NCBI GenBank assembly: GCA_051251725.1
Contig: JBPOFN010000007.1
Coordinates: forward strand, 1-64,000
DNA from: JALZUE01 sp051251725
GTDB taxonomy: Bacteria; Pseudomonadota; Gammaproteobacteria; Enterobacterales; Alteromonadaceae
Reading direction: 5' to 3'
DNA length: 64,000 bases
Under the pieces are notes generated by a model. That model was given only the letters and a program-made list of their open reading frames with translations. It made no database searches and was not told the DNA's origin. Of this stretch, positions 17,660 to 27,971 are shown one piece after another. Both the position numbers and the translations under genes were made by a program. Positions within the stretch are counted from its first letter, which is position 1. Each line of letters opens with the position of its first letter.

Positions 17660-18544
17660 CTACGGCAGAAACATTTCTTTACTAAATGCATTTTCATAAC
17701 CTGAACGTTTTAAGGTTTGTAGCATTAAAAATCGTTCGCTGGTGCTGACAAAAGGCCCCATTAACACTTTATATAAGCCCTTGTCGAAAACACTAAGGGC
17801 AGGTTTTTGATGCAATTTTTGCAAGCTTTGGACGAGCTTGTCAGCATTTTCTTTATTACTGGTAGCTAATATTTGAATATAGGGCTGCTGGATATTTTCA
17901 GCACTTTTAGTGTTTTTAACGTTTTCGATAATCGGCTGTGGTTTGTTGCCATCAAGCGGGATGCTGCTAGGATTAAGCGGGCGCACTAAAGGGACAGGCG
18001 TGGTTACTTGGCTAGGATTATTTTCTTTAGGTGTAAAGTTGGTGATTGATTCAATTTCAACCGGCGCTGTACCCGTGATCCCTAATTTATAAGCTGCAGC
18101 ATATGATAAATCGATAATTCGCCCAGGATGAAAAGGGCCGCGGTCATTAACTCGAACAATAGCGCTGCGCTGGTTACTTAAATTGGTGACTTTAACATAG
18201 GTTGGTAAGGGTAAGTTTTTATGGGCAGCACTCATGCTGTACATATTATAAATTTCACCATTTGAGGTTAAGTGGCCATGAAACTTTTCGCCATAAAAAG
18301 AGGCTATGCCTTTTTCTTTAAAGTTTTTGGCTGAGTCTAATACTTGGTAAAATTTACCTCGTACTGTGTAGTCTTTATTGCCGCCGCGGCTTTTGCTTTC
18401 AGCGCGAGGAATAATATCTTTGAGCTCAAGTGGCGTAGGAGTTCTACTTGGCACTGAATCTTTATGTTGTTGATATCGCCCTGTTGGTGCACAACCACTA
18501 AATAATGTGATCACAAAAAAAAGTGCCGATAAATTTTTCAACAT
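17660..18544 (-). CDS. rlpA: RlpA septal lytic transglycosylase lipoprotein
   Basis: A 294-residue lipoprotein: signal and lipobox LFSGC (C18), a double-psi beta-barrel RlpA domain (GIASFYGEKFHGHLTSNGE, VRVNDRGPFHPGRIIDLS) around residues 80-165, a proline-rich linker, and a C-terminal SPOR domain (about 218-294) that binds denuded glycans at the septum. In Pseudomonas, RlpA cleaves denuded glycan during daughter-cell separation. It follows mrdB by 67 bp in the same direction. Confidence 0.94.
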   Translation of the reverse strand: MLKNLSALFFVITLFSGCAPTGRYQQHKDSVPSRTPTPLELKDIIPRAESKSRGGNKDYTVRGKFYQVLDSAKNFKEKGIASFYGEKFHGHLTSNGEIYNMYSMSAAHKNLPLPTYVKVTNLSNQRSAIVRVNDRGPFHPGRIIDLSYAAAYKLGITGTAPVEIESITNFTPKENNPSQVTTPVPLVRPLNPSSIPLDGNKPQPIIENVKNTKSAENIQQPYIQILATSNKENADKLVQSLQKLHQKPALSVFDKGLYKVLMGPFVSTSERFLMLQTLKRSGYENAFSKEMFLP

Positions 18545-18611
18545 AATGTTTGTTCTTATCTCTAAATAATTAAGTGCGTAAATGGGTAATTAATACTTAA
18601 ACAATGACGGG

Positions 18612-19727
18612 TTAAGCAATAAAACGTTTTCTGGTACTGATCCCCATTAATATACCAAAGCCTGCCATTAAGGTAACCATTGATGTGCCGCCATAACTGA
18701 CTAAAGGTAACGGCACGCCAACCACTGGCAATAAACCAGAGACCATACCAATATTAACAAAGACATAAACAAAGAAGGTTAAGGTTAGGCTGCCCGCCAG
18801 TAATTTTGTAAAGGCTTGTTGGGCGTTAACTGCAATCCATAATCCGCGCATCACAATTGCCAAGTAAACCATTAATAAAAGTAGTACGCCGATCAAGCCA
18901 AATTCTTCGCTGAAAACGGCAAAAATAAAGTCGGTATGGCGCTCTGGTAAAAATTCTAATTGCGACTGTGTTCCTTGTAACCAACCCTTGCCAGTAATAC
19001 CGCCAGAGCCTATCGCAATTTTAGATTGAATAATATGGTAACCGCTGCCTAATGGATCGGCTTCAGGATTCATAAAGGTCAACACTCGCTGTTTTTGGTA
19101 ATCTTTCATTAAAAAGAACCATAAAATCGGTGCGAATAAACCGGCTAATCCGCTACAAACCGTGATTAATCGCCAACTTGCACCAGCAAGAAATATAGTA
19201 AAAATACCCGAACAGGCAATCAATAGCGAAGTGCCCAAATCGGGTTGCTTGGCAATTAACAGGGTTGGGATCAAGACTAAGGTAAAGGCAATAACAATAT
19301 CTCGAGTTCTGGCCGGTAATGGATATTGACTGATATACCAAGCCACCATAATGGGTACAATAAGCTTCATGATTTCAGACGGTTGAAACTTCATAAAACC
19401 TAAATCTAACCAGCGCTGCGCCCCTTTACCGATATGGCCAAAAAGCAAAACGGCGATCAACAGTAAAATCCCAATGACAAAAACCGGCACTGCCCATTTT
19501 TGATAAACAGTAGGTGGTATTTGCGCAACGGCAAACATCACTAATAATGAAATCCCTAAGCGGGTAACTTGTCGTATCACTAAAGCGGTTTCTTGACCAC
19601 CAGCGCTATAAACAACAAATAAACCTAAAACCATTAAAATGATCAAACCCAATAATAAGGGTAAATCAATATGAATCTTTTGTAAGAAGGTTTGTTTTTT
19701 CGGACTGCCATGATCTTGAGAGAACAT
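18612..19727 (-). CDS. mrdB: RodA peptidoglycan glycosyltransferase
   Basis: A 371-residue SEDS-family polymerase with about ten membrane helices. It has the KQPDLGTSLL segment carrying the catalytic aspartate and the long periplasmic loop GSGGITGKGWLQGTQ...PERHTDFIF. It builds side-wall glycan strands together with PBP2 in the elongasome. Its ATG overlaps the mrdA stop by one base (TAATG), so translation is coupled to its partner. Confidence 0.97.
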   Translation of the reverse strand: MFSQDHGSPKKQTFLQKIHIDLPLLLGLIILMVLGLFVVYSAGGQETALVIRQVTRLGISLLVMFAVAQIPPTVYQKWAVPVFVIGILLLIAVLLFGHIGKGAQRWLDLGFMKFQPSEIMKLIVPIMVAWYISQYPLPARTRDIVIAFTLVLIPTLLIAKQPDLGTSLLIACSGIFTIFLAGASWRLITVCSGLAGLFAPILWFFLMKDYQKQRVLTFMNPEADPLGSGYHIIQSKIAIGSGGITGKGWLQGTQSQLEFLPERHTDFIFAVFSEEFGLIGVLLLLMVYLAIVMRGLWIAVNAQQAFTKLLAGSLTLTFFVYVFVNIGMVSGLLPVVGVPLPLVSYGGTSMVTLMAGFGILMGISTRKRFIA

Positions 19728-21823
19728 TACTGCGCCTCATGGTGGATGTTTGCAGTGATCGCGGGTAAACCGTGTTGATGCATAGCGTGTTCTATTCCTT
19801 GATTGGAAGCTAACATAAAGCTAGTGATTTCATGTGCTGCGAATCTATCACCAAAATATTGATCCATTATTTGTCGTGCAACCGGCGCAGCGTTAGTGGC
19901 ACCACCGCCTTTAGCTACGTTCTCCATGGCGACAGCAACGACTATTTCAGGATTGTTAAAAGGCGCAAATGCAATGAACATTGCGTTGTCGCGTTGGTTT
20001 TCCTGAGTGGTTGCCGCATCATATTTTTCATCTTCGCCAAGGCTAGCAACTTGAGCGGAACCTGTTTTGCCGGCTGCGTCGTATTTCGCACCTCTAAAAG
20101 CATTGTGTGCAGTTGCGCCAAACACTTGCACGGTATTATGTAAACCGTCTAAAACATGTTGCCAATTCTTATCATTTTTTAACACGATCGGCGGTAAGTC
20201 GCCTTCTTCAATATCGTTGGCAGTTTTTACCGCAAGGATTTTCTCTGCTGCCAATTCATCCGATAATTCACTTGCTGTCAGTTCGGTATCGTTTTCTGAC
20301 TCAGTAATCTCGGTGTTTTTTAATGTCTGGATAAGAGCTTCTGGTTTTTGATTATTCTTTATTTCTCTTACCAAACGCGGCGATATAATTTTACCGCGGT
20401 TGACTAAAATTGAGGTCGCTTGGGCTAATTGTAATGGCGTGACTAGCCAAAAACTTTGGCCAATACCCACTGAAATGGTTTCACCGGCATACCAAGGTTT
20501 ATTTTTATTGGCGCGTTTCCATTCAGCACTTGGTAATATTCCATCACTTTCTTCATAAATATCAATACCGGTATAATCACCAAAACCAAACTTTGCCATC
20601 ATCGATGATATTCTATCAATACCGAGTTTGTAGGCTAAATCGTAATAATAAATATTACAAGATTGTTCCATTGAACGGCTTAGATCGACCCAGCCGTGGC
20701 CCCATTTTTTCCAATCACGGTATTTCTTTTTCACGTTTTTAATTTGATACCAACCGGGGTCCCAAATTTTACTATCGGGCGTTACGATATTTTCTTCTAA
20801 GCCAGTTAAGGCAATAAAAGGTTTAATCGTTGACGCTGGCGGATAACCTTGAACAGAGCGATTGATCAGCGGTTTATCCGTTGATTGAATGAGTTTTTTG
20901 TAATTTTTTGAGCTGATGCCATGCACAAATAAATTACCGTCGTAACTAGGATTTGAATACATAGCTAAAACACCACCGTCGCGTGGATCAAGGGCAACAA
21001 TAGCACCGCGCTGGCCAATTAAAGCGCGTTTAGCAACCATTTGTAATTCAATATCTAAGCTTAAGGTTAAATCGCTGCCCGGAGTTGGTGGCGTAAAACT
21101 TAAGGTGCGCAGAATACGTCCTTGATTATTTACTTCCACTTCTTGGTGACCAATTCCGCCGTGCAGTATGCTTTCGTAGTATTTTTCTAAGCCAAGTTTG
21201 CCGAGATCGCGGGTCGCGGCGTAAGTTTCAGACTTACCTTGTTCTTCTAATCTTATTTCGTCACGGCGATTAATGCGGCCAACATAACCTAATGAATGGG
21301 TGGTGAGTTCGCCAAAAGGATAATAACGTTTGAGCCTGGCTTCAACTAAAACACCGGGATAGTTATGCTGGTTAACTGAAAATAAGGCAACCTGTTGATC
21401 GCTTAAGCGCGAGAGTAATTCAATGGGTTTAAAACGGCGTTTACTTTTCAGTTCTTTAAAGAATTTTTCTTGTTTTTCCGCGCTGATATCAAGCATTAAG
21501 CTTAATTGCTCAATGGTGGTATCAATATTACCGACTTGCTCTGGGATTATTTCTAATGAATAGACGGGTTTATTATCTGCGAGTAAAACCCCATTACGAT
21601 CATAAATTATGCCGCGATTCGGCGCTACCGGTAATAGTTTAATACGGTTGGAGTTTGATCGGGTTTGGTATTTTTCGTAAGAATTAACTTCTAAATCGTA
21701 TATGTTATTAAATAAAATCAATAACATAATACAAACGCCAATAAAGGATATTACTGCTCGACGAATAAATAAGTTCGCTTCGGCAGAATGATTTCTTATC
21801 GTTACGCGCCTATTTTTAACCAT
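19727..21823 (-). CDS. mrdA: Penicillin-binding protein 2 (elongasome transpeptidase)
   Basis: A 698-residue class B PBP. One N-terminal membrane helix (about residues 22-45) is followed by a PBP dimerisation domain and the transpeptidase with STIK (S331), SCN (MEQSCNIYYY) and KTGSA. Compared with about 633 residues in E. coli it carries an acidic insert of about 60 residues (NTEITESENDTELTASELS...) within the transpeptidase domain. I set the start at MVKNRRV (21823), which has GAGAGTAAG upstream and begins one base after the rlmH stop; a longer frame start would overlap rlmH. Confidence 0.96.
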   Translation of the reverse strand: MVKNRRVTIRNHSAEANLFIRRAVISFIGVCIMLLILFNNIYDLEVNSYEKYQTRSNSNRIKLLPVAPNRGIIYDRNGVLLADNKPVYSLEIIPEQVGNIDTTIEQLSLMLDISAEKQEKFFKELKSKRRFKPIELLSRLSDQQVALFSVNQHNYPGVLVEARLKRYYPFGELTTHSLGYVGRINRRDEIRLEEQGKSETYAATRDLGKLGLEKYYESILHGGIGHQEVEVNNQGRILRTLSFTPPTPGSDLTLSLDIELQMVAKRALIGQRGAIVALDPRDGGVLAMYSNPSYDGNLFVHGISSKNYKKLIQSTDKPLINRSVQGYPPASTIKPFIALTGLEENIVTPDSKIWDPGWYQIKNVKKKYRDWKKWGHGWVDLSRSMEQSCNIYYYDLAYKLGIDRISSMMAKFGFGDYTGIDIYEESDGILPSAEWKRANKNKPWYAGETISVGIGQSFWLVTPLQLAQATSILVNRGKIISPRLVREIKNNQKPEALIQTLKNTEITESENDTELTASELSDELAAEKILAVKTANDIEEGDLPPIVLKNDKNWQHVLDGLHNTVQVFGATAHNAFRGAKYDAAGKTGSAQVASLGEDEKYDAATTQENQRDNAMFIAFAPFNNPEIVVAVAMENVAKGGGATNAAPVARQIMDQYFGDRFAAHEITSFMLASNQGIEHAMHQHGLPAITANIHHEAQ

Positions 21824-21824
21824 C

Positions 21825-22295
21825 TTACTCTCTGTGGTAAGGATGGTTGTTATTAATGCTCCAAGCGCGATAAAGACTTTCTGCGAGTAAAACACGCACC
21901 ATAGGGTGAGGCAAGGTTAGTGTTGATAACGACCATTTTTGCTCTGATGCTTGAATACAAGCTGTCGCTAATCCTTCAGGACCGCCAACTAATAATGCGA
22001 CATCGCGACCGTCGAGCTGCCACTTACTTAAGTTTTTAGCAAGTTGTGGTGTTGTCCACGGCTTGCCTTCCACTTCTAAAGTAACAATACGATTGCCTTT
22101 TGGGATAGCTGCTAAAGTTAGCTCGCCTTCTTTTTCTAGAATACGAGCAATATCAGCATTTTTACCGCGTTTGCCAGGTGGGATTTCGACCAGATGAAAA
22201 GATAAGTCGCGCGGAAACCGGCGGCTATATTCATTAAATCCTTGGGTTACCCATGCAGGCATTTTATTACCTACGGCATAAAGGGTGATGCGCAT
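21825..22295 (-). CDS. rlmH: 23S rRNA pseudouridine-1915 methyltransferase RlmH
   Basis: A 156-residue SPOUT-family methyltransferase that N3-methylates pseudouridine 1915 of 23S rRNA on the 70S ribosome. The knotted SAM site is visible as LLVGGPEGLA and the C-terminal LPHPMVRVLLAESLYRAW. It lies eight bases after rsfS and one before mrdA in the operon. Confidence 0.97.
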   Translation of the reverse strand: MRITLYAVGNKMPAWVTQGFNEYSRRFPRDLSFHLVEIPPGKRGKNADIARILEKEGELTLAAIPKGNRIVTLEVEGKPWTTPQLAKNLSKWQLDGRDVALLVGGPEGLATACIQASEQKWSLSTLTLPHPMVRVLLAESLYRAWSINNNHPYHRE

Positions 22296-22302
22296 ACGAG
22301 GG

Positions 22303-22623
22303 TTATTTTTCCCAAAGTTGCTCTAGCTGGTAAGTATCACGTGTGGTGTCGGTCATCACATGAACAATAACATCGGTTAAATCAACAAGTGACCATTCAC
22401 CAACGTCATTACCTTCAATACCTAATGGTGCTACACCCGCGGCGCGACATTCCATTGCAACATTTTGTGCAATAGATTTTACGTGACGGCTTGAGTTACC
22501 AGAACATACAACCATGGTTGAAGCAAAGCTGGCTTTGTCTGAAATATCTAAAATAGTAATATCTCGGCCTTTCATGTCTTCAATTTTTTCGACAATAAAT
22601 GCGGTTAACGCTTCAGTCTGCAA
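22303..22623 (-). CDS. rsfS: Ribosomal silencing factor RsfS
   Basis: A 106-residue Iojap/DUF143 protein that binds L14 and blocks 30S-50S joining when nutrients run out. It carries the conserved SSRHVKSIA and DLTDVIVHVM segments. The start is TTG with AAGG eight bases upstream; no ATG fits the family N-terminus. Confidence 0.95.
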   Translation of the reverse strand: MQTEALTAFIVEKIEDMKGRDITILDISDKASFASTMVVCSGNSSRHVKSIAQNVAMECRAAGVAPLGIEGNDVGEWSLVDLTDVIVHVMTDTTRDTYQLEQLWEK

Positions 22624-22710
22624 TTTAGTTACCTTAACTTAAATGAGTTAAAAATTTTTAGCATATTAACACTTTATTCGAACAGTAGTAATAGTCAAAT
22701 AACGAGAAAA

Positions 22711-23400
22711 TTAGCGATATAGTTGTTCTGTGACAATATATTGGTAAACATTTGCCGAAAGCCATTGTTCAACAGGCTTATTTAACTTTATATGTGCTCG
22801 AATTTCTGTTGAAGAAATTGCATTTAATACTTCTGGCATAATAAAAATATTACCGGCGCGCTCGTGATATTGACAAACTTTACCGGTTTCGACAAACCGA
22901 CATCTAGGTACTAGGGCTTTTGAAATATCCGTAATTGCATAATTAGGCCTAGGCATCACCACTAAATGACATAAAGTTAAGAGCTCTTGCCAGCGATGCC
23001 AAAGCGGTAAATCAATTAATGAGTCCATGCCAATAATGAAAAATAATGAGACAGGGTTATTATGGTTAGCATGTTCTTGGGCGACTTCAGTTAATGTATC
23101 TAAAGTGTATGAGGGTTTTTCTCGTTGTAATTCGCGCCCGTCAAACTTCAGTAATGGTTGCTCTTGGCAAATTAATTTTACCATTGCCGCGCGATGTTCA
23201 CTGCTACTAAAGGTTTGTTCTTTATGGGGCGGAATATTCGCGGGAATTAATTGGATGCTCGATAAACCAAGTAAGTTTGCTGCTAATTTCAGTGGTTCAA
23301 TATGACCTAAATGAATCGGATCAAAGGTGCCGCCAAATAAGCCAATTTTATTGATTGTCGCAGTTTGCGCTGCAGGAGCATTAATTGTTTGGCTGTTCAT
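22711..23400 (-). CDS. nadD: Nicotinate-mononucleotide adenylyltransferase
   Basis: A 229-residue NAD-synthesis enzyme that joins nicotinate mononucleotide and ATP. It has the nucleotidyltransferase signature GGTFDPIHLGH at about residues 23-33 and the ATP-binding SSTEIR near the C-terminus. The first 17 residues before KIGLFGG are an extension not seen in E. coli. It is followed by rsfS after 88 bases. Confidence 0.95.
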   Translation of the reverse strand: MNSQTINAPAAQTATINKIGLFGGTFDPIHLGHIEPLKLAANLLGLSSIQLIPANIPPHKEQTFSSSEHRAAMVKLICQEQPLLKFDGRELQREKPSYTLDTLTEVAQEHANHNNPVSLFFIIGMDSLIDLPLWHRWQELLTLCHLVVMPRPNYAITDISKALVPRCRFVETGKVCQYHERAGNIFIMPEVLNAISSTEIRAHIKLNKPVEQWLSANVYQYIVTEQLYR

Positions 23401-23523
23401 ATCGGCTACTTAATATTTATGACTGACGTTTGTGGTAATCAATACTTAGAGATCATCAATACTTGGTGATTCAACTCTTGGGTGTAACTTTTTACTGGTA
23501 AATCTTCCGGTTAATTAGAATGA

Positions 23524-24567
23524 TCAAGCAAATTCATAGTCAAGTGGTAGATTATTCGTAATATCGCCTCGATACAGAGACAAGCAAACATCCGCGAGTA
23601 AAATAAACGGGTTAAAGTCACTACTGGTTTTGCTGATCAAGTCGGTATCGGCAATGCGCGCAAGCGCGGTATCAATATTTTCAATCGTTAGGGTAGTTAA
23701 TGCTTGTTGATAAACGGGTTTACGTTTATCCCAAATACGGTACTGCTTAAATAGCTCAGCAATATTTTGCCCTGAATTTAACTGTTGCTTCATTTGTGAC
23801 AGTTGTTGCAATTCTTTATGCAGTACCCAAATAATTTGCGTGGCGCTAGTGCCTTCATGCTGCAAGCTATCTAACATACTAATGCATTTATCTAATTGGC
23901 CACTTAATAAGGCTTCGGTTAATTGAAACGGGTTGAACTTGGCCTGTTTAATGGTAAGTGGTTCAATGTCGTCAAGGTGGATCAGCTGATCACCAAAGAG
24001 CAGCGTGAATTTTTCTAACTCTTGCGCAAGGGCTGGTAAGTTACCTTCAAATAAACCCGCTAATAAACTTGGTACATCAGGGTGTAAATTTAACTTGAGC
24101 TGTTTGGCTTGTTGCTGGATCCAGCGATGTAAATGATTGCCGTCAATATCATAAAGTGGTAAATAACCACCTTGTTTTTCCAGTACGGTGAACCATTTCT
24201 TTTTGGTAGTCGCGGCATCGACTTTAGCACCATGAATGATCAGTAAAATATCGGGGATCAGCAAGGTACTGATTTGTTGTAAAACTTTTGAGCCTTCAAC
24301 GCCAACTTTTGCGTTTGGAATTTCTAATTCAATTATTCGTTGGCTGGCAAATAAGCTCATTGACTGAAATTCGTCGACTAAGTTATACCAGTCAAATTTA
24401 TCATCGGCAGTTAATCGAACGGTTTCTGAAAAACCTTGCTGTTGAGCATGGTGTTTTATTTGATTTAAACTATCAATTTTTTGCCATGGCTCGTCACCAA
24501 AAACCAACCACACCGGCAAAACTTGTTGCTGTAACGTGTTATTAAGTTGGTTATGGTAGATACGCAT
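23524..24567 (-). CDS. holA: DNA polymerase III delta subunit
   Basis: A 347-residue clamp-loader subunit that opens the sliding clamp. The N-terminal RIYHNQLNNTL...WLVFGDEPWQ and the FQSMSLFASQRIIEL segment match the delta family, which has an AAA+ fold without Walker motifs. Length is typical. It is placed between lptE and nadD as in E. coli. Confidence 0.95.
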   Translation of the reverse strand: MRIYHNQLNNTLQQQVLPVWLVFGDEPWQKIDSLNQIKHHAQQQGFSETVRLTADDKFDWYNLVDEFQSMSLFASQRIIELEIPNAKVGVEGSKVLQQISTLLIPDILLIIHGAKVDAATTKKKWFTVLEKQGGYLPLYDIDGNHLHRWIQQQAKQLKLNLHPDVPSLLAGLFEGNLPALAQELEKFTLLFGDQLIHLDDIEPLTIKQAKFNPFQLTEALLSGQLDKCISMLDSLQHEGTSATQIIWVLHKELQQLSQMKQQLNSGQNIAELFKQYRIWDKRKPVYQQALTTLTIENIDTALARIADTDLISKTSSDFNPFILLADVCLSLYRGDITNNLPLDYEFA

Positions 24568-24630
24568 GTATTGCCCGTTTGATTAATGTATTTGCTTGGG
24601 TTTTATCTATTAACAAAATAAAGGTGCTGG

Positions 24631-25170
24631 TTAATTAAATTGAATACTCGCCATCGCACGTAAAATTCTATCGGCAGCAATTTGTCGCATTTCACTTAAT
24701 AATAGATTTAATTCACGAGATTTCGCTAAAGCAAAATCTGGATCATCTTGATAATCGCGATTAAGTTCAAATTCGAAATCCTGCGGCGCTTGCCCGTCAA
24801 TTAATAACTGATAACGCACTTTATAAATTAATTCATATTCAGCAACTTGGCCATTAGGAAAAACCGATAATGTTCGTCGGTCGAGCGTATCTTTTAATAC
24901 TCTTAATTCCGGCACTGGCTTAGTTGTTGCCGATGATGCAGTAGATGAAACTAAATTCACCTGATTAATTTTAAGATGCTGTTTTAAAATTCGCGTTAGT
25001 TCACCATATTTATCAACTGAGGTTACTTTTAAGGTTTTCAATTGTTCAGGTAATAAATATTCCCCGCGTAATTGAAAACCACAAGCGTTTATCAACAGCA
25101 ATAAACAAGCACATAAGGTAAATGTTAGTGCTTGTTTGAAGGTGTTTAATTTATTGTGAAAAATAGCCAT
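24631..25170 (-). CDS. lptE: LPS-assembly lipoprotein LptE
   Basis: A 179-residue outer-membrane lipoprotein that plugs LptD during lipopolysaccharide insertion. The lipobox LINAC gives C30, followed by the family opening GFQLRGEYLLPEQLKTL. A TTG at 25176, immediately after the leuS stop, is also in frame (two more residues). I prefer the ATG at 25170; neither has a clear ribosome site, so translation is probably coupled to leuS. Confidence 0.93.
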   Translation of the reverse strand: MAIFHNKLNTFKQALTFTLCACLLLLINACGFQLRGEYLLPEQLKTLKVTSVDKYGELTRILKQHLKINQVNLVSSTASSATTKPVPELRVLKDTLDRRTLSVFPNGQVAEYELIYKVRYQLLIDGQAPQDFEFELNRDYQDDPDFALAKSRELNLLLSEMRQIAADRILRAMASIQFN

Positions 25171-25176
25171 CGACAA

Positions 25177-27765
25177 TTAGTTAGCAACAATATTTAAAAG
25201 CTTACCCGGCACGTAAATAACTTTACGGATGGTTACGCCATCAGTATGTTTATTTACATTTTCTTCCGCTAAGCCAATCGCTTCAACAGTTTCTTTGGTT
25301 GCATCGGCAGCAACGGTTATTTTTGCTCGCAACTTACCATTAACTTGCACAATGATCAGCTTTTCGTCTTCAACTAAGGCGCTGTCATCAACGGTTGGCC
25401 ATAACGCATCTTCAACAGGTTTTTTGTGACCAAGGTCTTGCCATAACTGATGTGATAAATGCGGTGTGATTGGCGTTAACATTAACACAAGCGAATTAAT
25501 TGCTTCACTTAATACGGCTTTATCTTCCGTAGTTTCAGAGCTTGCTTTGGCTAAATGGTTTAACAATTCCATGATTGAGGCTATCGCAGTATTAAAGGTA
25601 TTACGACGACCAATATCGTCAGTTACTTTAGCAATGGTTTTATGTAATTCACGGCGTAAAGTTTTTTGCGCTGAGTTTAAGCTGAGCTCACTTGCTGCAG
25701 TGATTTTTTCACCCGCTGTTGCTTCACTAAATTCATGTACTAGCTTCCAGACACGCTTTAAGAAACGATGCGCACCTTCAACGCCTGAGTCAGACCATTC
25801 TAGGGTTTGCTCTGGTGGAGAAGTAAACATAATAAATAAACGCACAGTATCAGCACCATAGGTGTCGATAACTTCTTGTGGGTTGATGCCGTTATTTTTA
25901 GACTTAGACATTTTGCTCATGCCAGCAGAAATAACGGGTTTACCGTCAAGTTTACTGATTGCTGATTCTACGCCGCCTTTTTCATTGCGGGTAACTTCCA
26001 CGTCTAATGGTGCAATCCACTCTTGTCCGCCATTGTCTGCTTCACGGTAATAGGTTTCAGCTAATACCATACCTTGACACAATAAGCTTTTGAATGGTTC
26101 ATCACATTCTACTAAGCCCACATCCCGTAATAATTTATGGAAAAAACGGGCATACAATAAATGCAAAATAGCGTGCTCAATACCGCCAATATATTGATCA
26201 ACCGGTAACCAATAGTTGGCTTTTTCCGGATCTAACATACCGGTGTCGTTATCTGGTGAACAGTAACGAGCGTAATACCATGATGATTCCATAAAGGTAT
26301 CAAAAGTATCGGTTTCACGGAACGCTTCTTCGCCATTGAAAGTGGTTTTTGCCCACTGTGGATCATCTTTAATCGGTGAGGTTACGCCATTCATTACCAC
26401 ATCTTCAGGTAATTCAACGGGTAATTGGTCTTCAGGTACAGGTACTGATGTGCCGTCTGCTAAGTTAATCATTGGAATAGGTGTACCCCAATAACGTTGG
26501 CGAGATACACCCCAGTCACGTAAGCGGTAATTGACTTTAATTTGCCCTTTACCTGCCGTTGATAATTTATAAGCAATCGCTTTAAAAGCTTTTTTAAAGT
26601 TTAAGCCGTCAAATTCGCCTGAGTTGATTAGTTTACCTTTTTCAGTGATTGCAGCGTTGGCGATATCTTCATCGTCAGTGCCGGCAATCACTTGTTTAAT
26701 TTCTAGCCCGTATTTTGTCGCAAATTCCCAGTCACGTTGATCGTGTCCTGGTACTGACATTACCGCGCCTGAGCCATAATCGATTAAGACAAAGTTGGCA
26801 GCCCATACAGGTACTTGTTCACCGGTTAATGGGTGGATCGCTTTCAGGCCAGTATCAACACCTTTTTTCTCCATTGTTGCCATACCAGCTTCTGATTTAT
26901 CTGCTGTTTTACATTCGGCAATAAAGGCGGCAAGTTCAGTGTTATTTTTTGAGGCTTCAAGCGAAAGCGGGTGGTCTGCAGCTAATGCTACATAGGTAAC
27001 ACCCATTAAGGTATCTGGACGGGTGGTATAAATATCAAAACTTTCATCAGAATTAGCTAATTGAAAGGTCATTTCGACGCCTTCAGAGCGGCCAATCCAG
27101 TTACGTTGCATGGTTTTAACTTGCTCAGGCCAGCCTTCAAGCTGATCTAAGTCGTTAATTAATTCTTCCGCATAATCCGTAATTTTAATGAACCACTGTG
27201 GAATGAATTTTTTCTCAACAATAGCGCCTGAACGCCAGCCGCGACCGTCGATTACTTGCTCGTTAGCTAATACGGTTTGATCAACCGGATCCCAGTTAAC
27301 CGTGGCATCTTTTTTGTACACTAAACCTTTTTCATAAAGTTTAGTGAAAAACCATTGTTCCCAGCGATAATATTCTTTGTTACAGGTAGCAAATTCACGA
27401 TCCCAATCGTAACCAAAACCTAACGACTTTAATTGGTTACGCATGTAATCGATGTTTTCATAAGTCCATTTAGCCGGCGCTGAATTGTTTTTAATCGCAG
27501 CATTTTCCGCTGGTAATCCAAACGCATCCCAACCCATAGGCTGCATTACATTTTTACCCTGCATGCGCTGATAACGAGAAATTACGTCACCTAAGCTGTA
27601 ATTACGCACATGGCCCATATGTAAACGGCCACTTGGATAAGGGAACATTGAAAGGCAATAATATTTTTCTTTGGTTGCATCTTCTACCGCTTTAAAGGTT
27701 TTGTTTTTAGTCCAAAACTCTTGTACTTGCGCTTCAATTGCTTGCGGGTTGTAAATGGATTCCAT
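25177..27765 (-). CDS. leuS: Leucyl-tRNA synthetase
   Basis: An 862-residue class I synthetase with HMGH (in SGRLHMGHVRNYSLGDV, near residue 49), a large CP1 editing domain in the middle, and the KMSKS loop (GMSKMSKSKNNG) near residue 620. Length matches E. coli (860). It opens the leftward leuS-lptE-holA-nadD-rsfS-rlmH-mrdA-mrdB-rlpA block; its promoter lies in the 206-bp gap shared with ybeL. Confidence 0.98.
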   Translation of the reverse strand: MESIYNPQAIEAQVQEFWTKNKTFKAVEDATKEKYYCLSMFPYPSGRLHMGHVRNYSLGDVISRYQRMQGKNVMQPMGWDAFGLPAENAAIKNNSAPAKWTYENIDYMRNQLKSLGFGYDWDREFATCNKEYYRWEQWFFTKLYEKGLVYKKDATVNWDPVDQTVLANEQVIDGRGWRSGAIVEKKFIPQWFIKITDYAEELINDLDQLEGWPEQVKTMQRNWIGRSEGVEMTFQLANSDESFDIYTTRPDTLMGVTYVALAADHPLSLEASKNNTELAAFIAECKTADKSEAGMATMEKKGVDTGLKAIHPLTGEQVPVWAANFVLIDYGSGAVMSVPGHDQRDWEFATKYGLEIKQVIAGTDDEDIANAAITEKGKLINSGEFDGLNFKKAFKAIAYKLSTAGKGQIKVNYRLRDWGVSRQRYWGTPIPMINLADGTSVPVPEDQLPVELPEDVVMNGVTSPIKDDPQWAKTTFNGEEAFRETDTFDTFMESSWYYARYCSPDNDTGMLDPEKANYWLPVDQYIGGIEHAILHLLYARFFHKLLRDVGLVECDEPFKSLLCQGMVLAETYYREADNGGQEWIAPLDVEVTRNEKGGVESAISKLDGKPVISAGMSKMSKSKNNGINPQEVIDTYGADTVRLFIMFTSPPEQTLEWSDSGVEGAHRFLKRVWKLVHEFSEATAGEKITAASELSLNSAQKTLRRELHKTIAKVTDDIGRRNTFNTAIASIMELLNHLAKASSETTEDKAVLSEAINSLVLMLTPITPHLSHQLWQDLGHKKPVEDALWPTVDDSALVEDEKLIIVQVNGKLRAKITVAADATKETVEAIGLAEENVNKHTDGVTIRKVIYVPGKLLNIVAN

Positions 27766-27971
27766 GAATACTTCTCAAAACTGATAAAAAGGCGAATTTT
27801 TTAAACAATTATTCGTCTAAAATGGTTCAAAAATAATCGGCAGATAATACCTTAACCTGACGGGCAACAAAAGTTATTTACCGAAAACGGGTAGGAAAAA
27901 TTACTATTCGTAATTCCGCAAGTGCCGCCTATACTCAAAGTACATAGCTATATTTCCTTTTGAGGTACTTT

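Noticed and set aside
21823..21895. 24-residue N-terminal extension of PBP2
   Set aside because: It would overlap rlmH by about 70 bases, and the ATG at 21823 has a good ribosome site and the family N-terminus.
25229..26995. Several plus-strand frames inside leuS
   Set aside because: All are antisense to a complete leucyl-tRNA synthetase with intact motifs.
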